Shown: positions 1 through 7,930 of the stretch, piece by piece
How the letters are laid out: each line of letters begins with the position of its first letter
Numbering within the stretch: position 1 is the stretch's first letter
Assembly: GCF_902506145.1 (NCBI RefSeq)
Contig: NZ_LR733520.1
Coordinates: 1,088,640-1,152,639 of the forward strand
Direction: 5' to 3'
From: Burkholderia sp. 8Y
Lineage (GTDB): Bacteria > Pseudomonadota > Gammaproteobacteria > Burkholderiales > Burkholderiaceae
DNA length: 64,000 nt
Notes under the pieces: model-generated
Databases searched by the model: none
The model's input: the letters and a program-made list of their open reading frames with translations, nothing else
What the model was told of the DNA's origin: nothing
Program-made: the position numbers and the translations under genes

Positions 1-236
1 TCTACGTGATGATGGAACTGCTCACGAAGCAAGGCGAAAGCAAGCTCGTGGCCGAGTGTTCGTATCCGGTGACGGGCGTGCAGTGCGTGGACCGCGTCTA
101 CACGGACCTCGCCGTGTTCGACGTGACGCCGAATGGCTTCGTCGTGCGCGAGATCGTCGACGGCCTGTCGTTCGAGGAATTGCAGAAGCTGGCCAACGTG
201 CCGCTTCAGTACGCGCCCGTTTCCGAGGCAGCCTGA
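1..236 (+). CDS. pcaJ: 3-oxoacid (3-oxoadipate) CoA-transferase subunit B, C-terminal part
   Basis: The gene enters from the left edge, so only about the last 77 residues are visible. The sequence (MMELLTKQGESKLV, then VTGVQCVDRVYTDLAVF and a C-terminal EELQKLANVPL) matches the end of the beta subunit of family I CoA-transferases. This subunit, with PcaI, moves CoA from succinyl-CoA to 3-oxoadipate. Assignment to PcaJ rather than a generic acetoacetate transferase (ScoB) rests on context: pcaF starts 27 bp downstream and pcaB, pcaD and pcaC follow. The start codon and catalytic glutamate lie outside the window. Confidence 0.88.
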   Translation, partial: YVMMELLTKQGESKLVAECSYPVTGVQCVDRVYTDLAVFDVTPNGFVVREIVDGLSFEELQKLANVPLQYAPVSEAA

Positions 237-263
237 GAGACCTAAACAGCATTGGAGCAAGCG

Positions 264-1466
264 ATGAAAGATGCATTCGTATGTGACGCGATCCGCACGC
301 CGTTCGGCCGCTATGCCGGCTCGCTGTCGTCGGTGCGCGCGGACGATCTGGGCGCCGTGCCGCTGCGCGCGCTGATGGAGCGCAACAAGGAAGTGGACTG
401 GGACGCGGTCGAGGAAGTCATCTACGGCTGCGCGAATCAGGCGGGCGAGGACAATCGCAACGTCGCGCGCATGTCGGCGCTGCTCGCGGGCCTGCCGGTC
501 GGCGTGCCGGGCTCGACGGTGAATCGCCTGTGCGGCTCGGGCATGGACGCCATCGGCATCGCGGCGCGCGCCATCAAGTCGGGCGAGGCGGGGCTGCTCG
601 TCGCGGGCGGCGTCGAAAGCATGAGCCGCGCGCCGTTCGTGATGGGCAAGGCGACGAGCGCGTTCTCGCGTCAGGCCGAGATCCACGATACGACCATCGG
701 CTGGCGTTTCGTGAACCCGCTGATGAAGAAGCAGTACGGCGTCGACTCGATGCCCGAGACCGCCGAGAACGTCGCGGACGACTACAAGGTGAGCCGCGAA
801 GATCAGGACGCGTTCGCGCTGCGCAGCCAGCAAAAGGCGGCGCGCGCCCAGAAGGACGGCTCGCTCGCGCAGGAAATCACGCCGGTCACGATTGCGCAGA
901 AGAAGGGCGACGCCATCGTCGTCGATCGCGACGAGCATCCGCGCGAAACGAGCCTCGAAGCCCTGGCGAAGCTCAAGGGCGTCGTGCGGCCGGAGGGCAG
1001 CGTGACGGCCGGCAACGCGTCGGGCGTGAACGACGGCGCCTGCGCGCTCCTCATCGCCGATGAAGAGAGCGCGAAACGCCACGGCCTGACGCCGCGTGCG
1101 CGCATTCTCGGCATGGCGACGGCCGGCGTGCCGCCGCGCGTGATGGGCATCGGTCCCGGCCCCGCGTCGCAGAAGCTGCTCGCGCGTCTTGGCATGACCA
1201 TCGACCAGATGGACGTGATCGAACTGAACGAGGCGTTCGCCTCGCAAGGGCTCGCGGTGCTGCGCATGCTCGGCGTCGGCGACGACGATCCGCGCGTCAA
1301 TCCGAACGGCGGCGCGATCGCGCTTGGCCATCCGCTCGGCGCGAGCGGCGCGCGGCTCGTCACGGCGGCGACCTATCAACTGGAACGCACCGGCGGCCGC
1401 TTCGCGCTCTGCACGATGTGCATCGGCGTGGGGCAGGGCATCGCGATGGTCATCGAGCGCGTCTGA
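264..1466 (+). CDS. pcaF: 3-oxoadipyl-CoA thiolase
   Basis: A 400-residue thiolase that cleaves 3-oxoadipyl-CoA with CoA to succinyl-CoA and acetyl-CoA, the last step of the beta-ketoadipate pathway. The nucleophilic cysteine is C90 in NRLCGSGMDAIG. The NEAFA motif, H356 in GHPLGASGAR and the second catalytic cysteine C386 in CTMCIGVGQG are all present. I place the start at the ATG at 264, seven bases after GGAG (254-257); a TTG at 252 is in frame but lies upstream of that ribosome site. The pca operon context separates it from other acetyl-CoA acyltransferases. Cytoplasmic, full length. Confidence 0.95.
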   Translation: MKDAFVCDAIRTPFGRYAGSLSSVRADDLGAVPLRALMERNKEVDWDAVEEVIYGCANQAGEDNRNVARMSALLAGLPVGVPGSTVNRLCGSGMDAIGIAARAIKSGEAGLLVAGGVESMSRAPFVMGKATSAFSRQAEIHDTTIGWRFVNPLMKKQYGVDSMPETAENVADDYKVSREDQDAFALRSQQKAARAQKDGSLAQEITPVTIAQKKGDAIVVDRDEHPRETSLEALAKLKGVVRPEGSVTAGNASGVNDGACALLIADEESAKRHGLTPRARILGMATAGVPPRVMGIGPGPASQKLLARLGMTIDQMDVIELNEAFASQGLAVLRMLGVGDDDPRVNPNGGAIALGHPLGASGARLVTAATYQLERTGGRFALCTMCIGVGQGIAMVIERV

Positions 1467-1470
1467 CGAC

Positions 1471-2832
1471 ATGTTCGGACGCCTGACCGACCTCATCTGC
1501 GGCAACGAAGCGGCCAACGCGGTGTGGTCGCCGCGCGCCACCGTGCAGGCCATGCTCGATGTGGAAGCCGCGCTCGCGCGCGCGTCGGCGCAAACGGGCG
1601 TGATCCCGGCGAGCGCCGTCGATGCAATCGTCGCCGCGTGCGACGCCGACAACATCGACGCCGCCGCGCTGATGGCGGGCGCGGCAGCCGGCGGCAATCT
1701 CGCGATTCCGCTCGTCAAGCAGCTCACCGCCGTCGTCAAGGCGCGCGATGCCGAAGCCGCGAAGTACGTGCATTGGGGCGCGACGAGCCAGGACGTGATC
1801 GACACGGGCGTGGTGCTGCAATTGCGCGCGGCGCTCGATCTGCTCGACGCCGATTTGCAGACGCTCGCCCACGCGCTCGCGGATCAGGCGGACAAGCATC
1901 GCGCGACGCCGATGATCGGCCGCACGTGGCTCCAGCAGGCGCTGCCGATCACCCTCGGCCTCAAGTTCGCGCAATGGCTCGATGCGGTGACGCGTCATCG
2001 CGCGCGTCTTGCCGATCTGCGCGAACGTGCGCTCGTGCTGCAATTCGGCGGCGCGGCGGGCACGCTCGCGAGCCTGCGCGACGAGGCACTGCCGACGGCG
2101 CGCGCGCTCGCCGACGACCTGCGCCTCGCGCTGCCCGCGCTGCCGTGGCATACGCAGCGCGATCGGATCGCGGAAGCGGCGTCGTTCCTCGGCATGCTGA
2201 CGGGCACGCTCGGCAAGATCGCGCGGGACATCTCGCTGATGATGCAGACGGAACTCGGCGAAGTGGCCGAGCCGTCGGCGGCGGGCAAGGGCGGCTCGTC
2301 GACGATGCCGCACAAGCGCAATCCGGTCGGCTGCGCGGCCGTGCTCACGGCGGCCACGCGCGCGCCGAATCTCGTCGCGACGATCTTCGCGGGCATGGTG
2401 CAGGAGCACGAGCGCGCGCTCGGCGGCTGGCAGGCCGAATGGGAAGCGTTTCCGGACCTCGCGCGGCTGACGGCGGGCGCGCTCGCGAACGTGAAGGACA
2501 TCGTGCCGGGGCTCGAAGTGAACGTCGGGCGGCTCTCGGCGAATCTCAACGCGACGAACGGTCTCGTGCTCGGCGAAGCCGTGATGCTCGCGCTCGGCGA
2601 CGCGATCGGCCGGCTCGACGCGCACAAGCTGGTCGAAGGCGCGTCGAAGGCGGCGGTCGCGAGCGGTCAATCGCTCTTTAACGTGCTCTCCGCGAACAAA
2701 ACGGTCAGCGCGCATCTCTCGCCAGAGCGCCTCGAGCAGTTGCTCGATCCGGCGAACTACGTCGGTCAGGCGCAGGCGTTCGTCGATGCCGCGCTCACGC
2801 AGCATCGAAAGTATCAAGACACGGAGCACTAA
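1471..2832 (+). CDS. pcaB: 3-carboxy-cis,cis-muconate cycloisomerase
   Basis: A 453-residue member of the fumarase/aspartase (class II) superfamily that converts 3-carboxy-cis,cis-muconate to 4-carboxymuconolactone in protocatechuate degradation. The superfamily signature is at residues 274-285 (GGSSTMPHKRNP), with the flexible-loop serines S276/S277. An upstream HWGATSQDVIDTG stretch is also characteristic. The ATG at 1471 lies 4 bp after the pcaF stop, so translation is probably coupled; longer in-frame starts would run back into pcaF. Adenylosuccinate lyase has a similar fold, but the operon and sequence favour PcaB. Confidence 0.95.
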   Translation: MFGRLTDLICGNEAANAVWSPRATVQAMLDVEAALARASAQTGVIPASAVDAIVAACDADNIDAAALMAGAAAGGNLAIPLVKQLTAVVKARDAEAAKYVHWGATSQDVIDTGVVLQLRAALDLLDADLQTLAHALADQADKHRATPMIGRTWLQQALPITLGLKFAQWLDAVTRHRARLADLRERALVLQFGGAAGTLASLRDEALPTARALADDLRLALPALPWHTQRDRIAEAASFLGMLTGTLGKIARDISLMMQTELGEVAEPSAAGKGGSSTMPHKRNPVGCAAVLTAATRAPNLVATIFAGMVQEHERALGGWQAEWEAFPDLARLTAGALANVKDIVPGLEVNVGRLSANLNATNGLVLGEAVMLALGDAIGRLDAHKLVEGASKAAVASGQSLFNVLSANKTVSAHLSPERLEQLLDPANYVGQAQAFVDAALTQHRKYQDTEH

Positions 2833-2836
2833 CAGC

Positions 2837-3631
2837 ATGCCTTTCGCCGCTATCAACCAGACCCGCATTCACTACCGGATCGACGCCACCGCCGGCAACG
2901 ACGCGCCGTGGCTCGTGCTCTCGAATTCGCTCGGCGCGGACGTGTCGATGTGGACGCCGCAAATCGAGGCGTTCGCGAAGCACTACCGCGTGCTGCGCTA
3001 CGACACGCGCGGTCACGGCCATTCGGACGTGCCCGCCGGTCCGTACACCGTCGATCAACTGATCGGCGATGTCATCGCGCTGATGGATCATCTCGGTATC
3101 GAGCGCGCCAGCTACTGCGGCCTCTCGATGGGCGGGCTCACCGGCATCGGCCTCGCCGCGCGTCACCCGGAGCGGTTTTCGCGCGTCGTGTTGTCGAACA
3201 CGGCCGCGAAGATCGGCTCGGACGCCGTCTGGACGCCGCGCGCCGCGAAAGCGCGCGAGACGAACGGCATGGCCGCGCTCACCGATAGCGTCATCGCGCG
3301 CTGGTTCACGGCGCCGTTCATCGACCGCGAGCGGCTCGTGCTCGCCGCGATCCGCGATGTGTTCCGCCATACGTCGGGCGACGGCTACGCGTCGAATTGC
3401 GAGGCGATCCGCGACGCCGATCTGCGCGAAGAAGCGAAGACCATCGCGTTGCCGGTGCTCGTGATCGCGGGCACGCACGACATGTCGACGACCGCCGAGC
3501 AGGGCCGCGAACTGGCGGGCGCGATCGGCGGTTCGCGTTACCTCGAACTGGATGCCGCGCATCTGTCGAATATCGAGAAGCACGACGACTACACGCACGC
3601 CGTGCTCGACTTCCTCGGAGAACAGCAATGA
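2837..3631 (+). CDS. pcaD: 3-oxoadipate enol-lactonase
   Basis: A 264-residue alpha/beta hydrolase that opens 3-oxoadipate enol-lactone to 3-oxoadipate. The nucleophile elbow is GLSMGG with S97; the acid is in AGTHDMST and the base is H242 in DAAHLSNIE. The oxyanion region SNSLGADVSMW (from residue 29) is typical of PcaD. The ATG at 2837 is 4 bp after the pcaB stop, and the stop codon overlaps the pcaC start. Many organisms fuse PcaD to PcaC; here they are separate but translationally coupled. Confidence 0.94.
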   Translation: MPFAAINQTRIHYRIDATAGNDAPWLVLSNSLGADVSMWTPQIEAFAKHYRVLRYDTRGHGHSDVPAGPYTVDQLIGDVIALMDHLGIERASYCGLSMGGLTGIGLAARHPERFSRVVLSNTAAKIGSDAVWTPRAAKARETNGMAALTDSVIARWFTAPFIDRERLVLAAIRDVFRHTSGDGYASNCEAIRDADLREEAKTIALPVLVIAGTHDMSTTAEQGRELAGAIGGSRYLELDAAHLSNIEKHDDYTHAVLDFLGEQQ

Positions 3632-4020
3632 CCGACGACGAACGCTACGAAGCGGGCTTGCAGGTGCGCCGCGCGGTGCTGTCCGACGCGCACGTGGACC
3701 GCTCGCTCGCGAACCGCACCGAGCTCACGGCCGAATTCCAGAACTTCATCACGCGCTACGCGTGGGGCGAAATCTGGACGCGCGAAGGCTTGCCGCGTCA
3801 CACGCGCAGTCTCATCACCATCGCGATGATGGTGGCGCTCAACCGCAGCGAGGAACTCGCGCTGCACCTGCGCGCCGCGAAAAACAACGGCGTGACGCAG
3901 GATCAGATCAAGGAAGTGCTGTTGCAGACCGCGGTGTATTGCGGCGTGCCGGCAGCCAACTCGGCGTTCCACCTCGCGCAGAAGATTTTCGAGGAGGAGG
4001 CGCGCGCGGGCGGGCAGTAA
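3628..4020 (+). CDS. pcaC: 4-carboxymuconolactone decarboxylase
   Basis: A 130-residue CMD-family protein that decarboxylates 4-carboxymuconolactone to 3-oxoadipate enol-lactone, the step before PcaD. The sequence is collinear with PcaC throughout: an N-terminal RYEAGLQVRRAVL, then NFITRYAWGEIW, and H80 in the family's conserved ELALHLRAA stretch. Its ATG overlaps the pcaD stop as ATGA (3628-3631). It is the last gene of the operon, and a strong intrinsic terminator begins 20 bp downstream. Confidence 0.95.
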   Translation: MTDDERYEAGLQVRRAVLSDAHVDRSLANRTELTAEFQNFITRYAWGEIWTREGLPRHTRSLITIAMMVALNRSEELALHLRAAKNNGVTQDQIKEVLLQTAVYCGVPAANSAFHLAQKIFEEEARAGGQ

Positions 4021-4039
4021 TCGCGCGACCTTCGATAAC

Positions 4040-4074
4040 GCCGTCTCCGATCTGCCGGAGACGGCTTTTGCGTT
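4040..4074 (+). terminator. Rho-independent terminator of the pca operon
   Basis: A perfect 10-bp stem, GCCGTCTCCG (4040-4049) with CGGAGACGGC (4056-4065), a 6-nt loop, then TTTTGCGTTT on the plus strand. It lies between pcaC and the convergent DUF3443 gene. The minus strand has no matching T tract, so it should act mainly on pca. Confidence 0.88.
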
Positions 4075-4075
4075 T

Positions 4076-5353
4076 CTAGAACGCGTAGTACGGCCCGTTA
4101 CCCGCCGGCGTCGGGCGGGCTTCCAGCGCGGTGAACACGCGGCGGCCGTAGAAGAACGGCAAGCCCCAGTCGAAGAAACCGCTCGCGGGTCCGGCCAGAT
4201 CGCTGAATGCGTAGTTGCCGCTGGACAAAAGCGTCGTCGACTTGCCGACGGAAAACGACACGCCCGCCGACGCGCCCGTCGTGGAACTGAGCGTCGCGCT
4301 CAGCGATTGCGTCGTCGCCGGGCAGTACCACACGCCGCAGGACGTGAGCGTCGTCGATGGAAAGAAGAGGCCGTTCGATCCGCTGTCGATGAAGCTCGAG
4401 CCGTAGTCGCTGCCGCCGAAATTCGTCGAGACGTAGCCTGTGATGGAGTTGGATTTGAGCACCGTCGCTGCACCAAGGCCATTATTCGCCTGCGATCCGA
4501 TGCCGAACGTCATCGTTCCCGCGACCGTGGATGCGCCTTCGGGCGGCACCGCCGGCAGTTCGATCAGCACGCCGTTGTTGTCGGTGGAAAAGCGCGCGAT
4601 GGGATTCGTCACCTGCTGCGCGACCGCGACCGTGCTCGCCGAACACGCCGTCGGCGTGCAGTTGTAGTACCAGCGCGGCATCGCGGACACGGCGCAGCCG
4701 CCGCCGCAATCGGCGGTGAACGGTCCGACGCCCAGAATGCCGTTGCCGCGCAGGTTGGCTGCGGTGAGCATCGGCAGGCCGGACTGCGTGCAATCCGTGG
4801 CTGCGGCCGGGACGGCGGAATCCGCGATCAACTGGACGGACGTCGTGCTCGCCACCTGTCCGGCGAGCCGCACGTCGGCCTGGCGCACCGCGCCCCACGT
4901 GTAGCCGGACCCCAAGACCGCGCATTCCGCGACCACGGAATTGCCCGCGTTGCCTCCGACGAGCGGCAGCGCAATGGACGGATCGAGCGCGGACGCGAGC
5001 ACCCGCAGCCCTTGCGATCCCGTATCGACCTGAATGTTGTCGATGGTCTGACACGTGTTCGTGCCGGGCACGCACAGCGTGACGCTCGTTCGCAGCATGT
5101 TGCGCGTGCCGGTGGCGGTTCGCGTGACCTGAATCGGCTGCACGTTGGGCGTCGTGGATGGGACGACGACGTTGCTCGCCGCGCCCGGTGAACTCGCGGC
5201 GACCGGGGCGCTCGCCGGTGTCGGCGTGCTCGCGGCCGATGGCGCGGGCGCAGGCGGCGAAGCGGTGGTGCTTGCGGAGCCACCGCCGCCGCATGCATGA
5301 AGCAGCACGCAGAGTGCGAGCACGGGTAGACGAAAGAACGTGCGAATGGTCAT
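4076..5353 (-). CDS. DUF3443-type putative lipoprotein
   Basis: A 425-residue protein that I match to the DUF3443 family; its biochemical function is unknown. The N-terminus is a lipoprotein signal: charged MTIRTFFR, a hydrophobic segment, then lipobox LHAC with lipidated cysteine C21 and a glycine run. Residues about 22-75 are Pro/Ala/Ser-rich, a likely disordered tether. The body contains VDTGSQGLRVLAS and, later, FIDSGSNGLFFPS. These resemble the two D-T/S-G active-site motifs of pepsin-like aspartic peptidases (an inference from motif shape only). I chose the ATG at 5353 because the signal peptide starts there. The DUF2844 gene lies 17 bp upstream, so the two are probably co-transcribed. 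Confidence 0.8.
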   Translation of the reverse strand: MTIRTFFRLPVLALCVLLHACGGGGSASTTASPPAPAPSAASTPTPASAPVAASSPGAASNVVVPSTTPNVQPIQVTRTATGTRNMLRTSVTLCVPGTNTCQTIDNIQVDTGSQGLRVLASALDPSIALPLVGGNAGNSVVAECAVLGSGYTWGAVRQADVRLAGQVASTTSVQLIADSAVPAAATDCTQSGLPMLTAANLRGNGILGVGPFTADCGGGCAVSAMPRWYYNCTPTACSASTVAVAQQVTNPIARFSTDNNGVLIELPAVPPEGASTVAGTMTFGIGSQANNGLGAATVLKSNSITGYVSTNFGGSDYGSSFIDSGSNGLFFPSTTLTSCGVWYCPATTQSLSATLSSTTGASAGVSFSVGKSTTLLSSGNYAFSDLAGPASGFFDWGLPFFYGRRVFTALEARPTPAGNGPYYAF

Positions 5354-5370
5354 GGCGGGTCTCTCGCGCT

Positions 5371-5829
5371 TTATTGGATATCCGCCGCCGACACGCCCGC
5401 CGGCAATGCGCTCGCGAGCCACGCGCGCCCGCTGAATTCGCGCAGCCGGGTGCGATTCTCGACGATCAGGTCCCCGTCCGAGACGCGCGCGGTGTGCAGG
5501 CCGGCATCGCCCGCCGTCGCGCTCGCGCCCTCGCGAAAGCGCGGAAAGTACGCGCCGAGCAGCGCCTCGACGTTCGGCATCGCGGGCCCGCGCCACGACA
5601 CGGCGTAGACGGTGCCCGCCGGATCGACGTATTCGCGCAGCACGATCCCGTGCGCGTCGGTTGTTTCGCGATAGGTCAACAGCCCGCTTTGCGCCCGATG
5701 GATCACCGCGCCGTCCGAAGCATCCGGCGCGCGTTTGGTGGCGCCGAGTTGCGCGTGGCAGAGCGTGCTGACGCCGAGCGCGAGAAATATCGCGGCGGCG
5801 AGGTACTGAGGATGTCTTATGTTTCGCAT
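5371..5829 (-). CDS. DUF2844-type exported protein
   Basis: A 152-residue protein resembling the DUF2844 family, function unknown. It has a clear Sec signal peptide: MRNIRHP, a hydrophobic core, and likely cleavage after CHA (residues 24-26). The mature part includes LLTYRETTDAHGIVLREYVD and VYAVSWRGPAMPNVEALLG, and looks like a small beta-rich domain with no obvious catalytic motif. It is the first gene of a two-gene unit with the DUF3443 lipoprotein, a pairing I recall as common in Burkholderia-type genomes, which suggests a shared envelope role. Confidence 0.78.
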   Translation of the reverse strand: MRNIRHPQYLAAAIFLALGVSTLCHAQLGATKRAPDASDGAVIHRAQSGLLTYRETTDAHGIVLREYVDPAGTVYAVSWRGPAMPNVEALLGAYFPRFREGASATAGDAGLHTARVSDGDLIVENRTRLREFSGRAWLASALPAGVSAADIQ

Positions 5830-5846
5830 CGTTCTCTCGATTGGTA

Positions 5847-5860
5847 TAGGAGCAGTCCTA
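5847..5860. promoter_or_regulatory. short inverted repeat upstream of the DUF2844-DUF3443 pair
   Basis: TAGGA (5847-5851), a 4-nt spacer, and TCCTA (5856-5860), starting 18 bp upstream of the DUF2844 start. On the minus strand a TATACC element overlaps it (5843-5848), so it could be an operator at the pair's promoter. No -35 element is convincing. Confidence 0.3.
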
Positions 5861-6166
5861 TTTTTGAGACCGAATTTTAAGATGAATGCGAACGCGGGCG
5901 ATATGGGAGCGGGGCAGCCCGTAAGAGCGCCGAAGAAAGGCGATTAGCGCCGCAGAAACAAGAGGTTGCGAAAACCGTCAAGGCGCATTGACGAATTGCG
6001 CGAGTGTCATAAATTGTCAAATGTGGGCCGGAGCGGTCTAACAGTCATGGCGCTCGACGCGATTTTCGCGCGGCATTTTCTTGGACGGCGGTCCGCAATG
6101 CGATGCGGAATGCGGACGGTGCGCAGCGACCACCGAGCGTCCCCGACGGGCCGCTCACGCCTGTTT
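5861..6166. other. intergenic region between DUF2844 and bamC
   Basis: About 300 bp of divergent spacer with no credible gene. The only signal I see besides the flanking sites is a second promoter-like pair on the plus strand, TTGACG (5988-5993) and TAAATT (6010-6015) with 16-bp spacing, inside a locally AT-richer patch. No dapA gene precedes bamC here within the window. Confidence 0.4.
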
Positions 6167-6196
6167 TTGCACGGGGCTGCGCCGGACCGGTAAAAT
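6167..6196 (+). promoter_or_regulatory. sigma-70-type promoter of bamC
   Basis: TTGCAC (-35, 6167-6172), an 18-bp spacer and TAAAAT (-10, 6191-6196). The predicted start site is about 45 bases before the bamC ATG at 6249. Both elements are within one or two bases of consensus. Confidence 0.65.
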
Positions 6197-6248
6197 GCTG
6201 GGTTGATCCACGGACGACCCCGTGGCGTAGCGGAAGGACTTTCCAGAC

Positions 6249-7451
6249 ATGACAGATTTTCGTGTAACGAAGCGGATGGCTGCGCTTTTGGCGGTGGCCG
6301 GAATCGTGGCGGGTTGCGGCACTTCTTCGCCCACCGCGATCAACTACAAGAGCGATCAACGCTCGAAGCAATCGTCGCTCGCCGTTCCGCCGAACCTTCT
6401 CGACGAAGCCGTCGACCAGCGGTCGCTGCCGCCGCAAGGCGGCCAGGCGTCGCTCTCGGATCTCCAGCAGGTTCAGAAAGTCGCGCCGAGCGCCCCCACG
6501 GTGGTGCCGCCGGTCTCCGGCATGCATATCCAGCGCGACGGCGCGGAGCGTTGGCTCGTCATCGACAACAAATCGCCCGATCAGGTCTGGCCGCAAATCC
6601 GCCGCTTCTGGCAAGAGCAGGGCTTTCTGCTCGTCGTCGATTCGCGCGACAAGGGCGTGATGGAAACCGACTGGAACGAAACCCATCCGCAGATTTCCGA
6701 CGGCCTGATCCGCGACACGCTCGCCAAGGCCACCGGCAACTCGTATGTCACGGCCGAGCGCAACAAGTACCGCACGCGTCTCGAAGGCGCATCGAACGGC
6801 GGCACGTACGTGTTCATCAGCCAGAAGGGCATGCGCGAGGCGCTGACCGGCATCAACAACGACACGAGCCAGTGGCAGGCCCGCCCGAACGATCCGGCGC
6901 TCGAAAACGAATATCTGAAGCGGCTGATGTCGTCGCTCGCGCTGGCCGATTCGCGTCAGACGGCAGGCGTCGCCGGCGCGGCTGATACCGCTCCCTCCGC
7001 GAACACGCAGCCTGCGAAGGGCGGCGATACGAAGGCGGCTGCGGCCGCCGCGCAAAACGTGGCGAACGCGGGCAACAGCCCGATTCGCAACGAGACCGTG
7101 CCGCAAGCTGAGTCCGCGCAACTGACGTTGCCCGAGGCGTACGACCGCGCGTGGTTGCGCGTGGGCATCGCGCTCGACCGGGCGAACTTCACGGTGGACG
7201 ATCGCGACCGGGCGCGCGGCGTGTACTTCGTGCGTTATGTCGATCCGAACGACAAGTCGGCGCGCGAACAAGGCTTCTGGAGCCAGGTCTTCCACGGCCG
7301 CAAGGAAATTGCCGTGAAGCAGTATCAGGTCAACGTGCGCGCGATCACGGAAGGCGAGACGCGCGTGGCGATCCTCGACGACAAAGGCCAGGTCGATTCA
7401 TCTCCGCAAGCGCGGCAGATCATGGCGCTGCTGGCGGGTCAGATCAGCTAA
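6249..7451 (+). CDS. bamC: outer membrane assembly lipoprotein BamC
   Basis: A 400-residue BAM-complex lipoprotein (NlpB/DapX family) that works with BamA in outer-membrane protein insertion; bamA itself is near the right end of the window. A lipoprotein signal ends in VAGC with C23 lipidated. It is followed by the unstructured BamC N-terminal segment that in E. coli contacts BamD (about residues 24-95), then two helix-grip domains (about 97-235 and 285-395). These are separated by an Ala-rich linker (about 240-280). The second repeat includes AYDRAWLRVGIALDR and GVYFVRYVDP. It sits as a single gene between its own promoter and terminator. Confidence 0.93.
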   Translation: MTDFRVTKRMAALLAVAGIVAGCGTSSPTAINYKSDQRSKQSSLAVPPNLLDEAVDQRSLPPQGGQASLSDLQQVQKVAPSAPTVVPPVSGMHIQRDGAERWLVIDNKSPDQVWPQIRRFWQEQGFLLVVDSRDKGVMETDWNETHPQISDGLIRDTLAKATGNSYVTAERNKYRTRLEGASNGGTYVFISQKGMREALTGINNDTSQWQARPNDPALENEYLKRLMSSLALADSRQTAGVAGAADTAPSANTQPAKGGDTKAAAAAAQNVANAGNSPIRNETVPQAESAQLTLPEAYDRAWLRVGIALDRANFTVDDRDRARGVYFVRYVDPNDKSAREQGFWSQVFHGRKEIAVKQYQVNVRAITEGETRVAILDDKGQVDSSPQARQIMALLAGQIS

Positions 7452-7487
7452 CCGGCATCAACCGCGCGACCGCATTTCACGCGATGC

Positions 7488-7517
7488 AAACCGCCTCTTC
7501 ACGAGGCGGTTTTTTTT
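7488..7517 (+). terminator. Rho-independent terminator after bamC
   Basis: CCGCCTC (7491-7497), a 5-nt loop and GAGGCGG (7503-7509) followed by a run of eight T. Flanking A/T bases can extend the stem. It lies 40 bp after the bamC stop. Confidence 0.9.
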
Positions 7518-7601
7518 CGCCGTTCAAGCCGCGCCGCGCGAACTCCGCGACGCGATGAAAAGTGCGCCGCCAGACGAATCGCGTGCGAAATACACGCTTA
7601 T

Positions 7602-7656
7602 ATTGCGCAGAGGATTCTTTTCATCGCGCAATGTGCGCAATAGCTTATAAAAGAAT
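7602..7656. repeat. nested inverted/direct repeats with a TATAAA element
   Basis: ATTGCGC (7602-7608) faces two copies of GCGCAAT (7626-7632 and 7635-7641). ATTCTTTT (7614-7621) faces AAAAGAAT (7649-7656). A TATAAA (7646-7651) lies inside, so the block could be an operator-promoter for whatever is transcribed from the following gap. No good -35 element is visible. Confidence 0.35.
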
Positions 7657-7680
7657 GCGCGGGGACAGTACATTGCGTTC

Positions 7681-7841
7681 ATGGCGCGATTGACACACCG
7701 CGCCGGTCAGCCAAAGCAGCAAAGCGCCCGCAACAAGACAACAGATAACGGCTCGCGGCACGCGAGCCCCGATGGCCCCGTCGCCTATCCTCGTAGGGCG
7801 ACGGCTTTTGCCCGCGTTCCACCCGGATCGCGGGTTTTTTC
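7681..7841 (+). ncRNA. hairpin-rich segment ending in an intrinsic terminator: candidate small RNA or leader
   Basis: Four successive stems are visible. They are GGCGCG/CGCGCC (7683-7688 with 7699-7704), GGCTCGCG/CGCGAGCC (7750-7757 with 7761-7768), CCGTCGCC/GGCGACGG (7778-7785 with 7797-7804) and CCCGCG/CGCGGG (7811-7816 with 7829-7834). The last is followed by six T. A TTGACA (7690-7695) occurs near the left end but lacks a good -10. The segment is non-coding and lies 90 bp before the ABM monooxygenase, so it could be an independent sRNA or a transcription-attenuating leader. I do not recognise it as a known RNA family. Confidence 0.35.
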
Positions 7842-7843
7842 TT
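7811..7843 (+). terminator. Rho-independent terminator in the bamC-monooxygenase gap
   Basis: Stem CCCGCG (7811-7816) with CGCGGG (7829-7834); inner TCC/GGA pairing extends it. T6 follows at 7835-7840. It is distinct from the bamC terminator about 300 bp upstream, implying a separate transcript ends here. Confidence 0.7.
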
Positions 7844-7930
7844 TGCGCGATTGATTCGTCACCGGCGCGATTTTCGGCGTGCGTTTATGCTTCGCTTTTA
7901 ATCGTTTATTGAAGTCAGGAGAGTACGCGT

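Noticed and set aside
7151..7558. Alternative frame overlapping the end of bamC
   Set aside because: It reads through the bamC terminator in the wrong frame and lacks conserved sequence.
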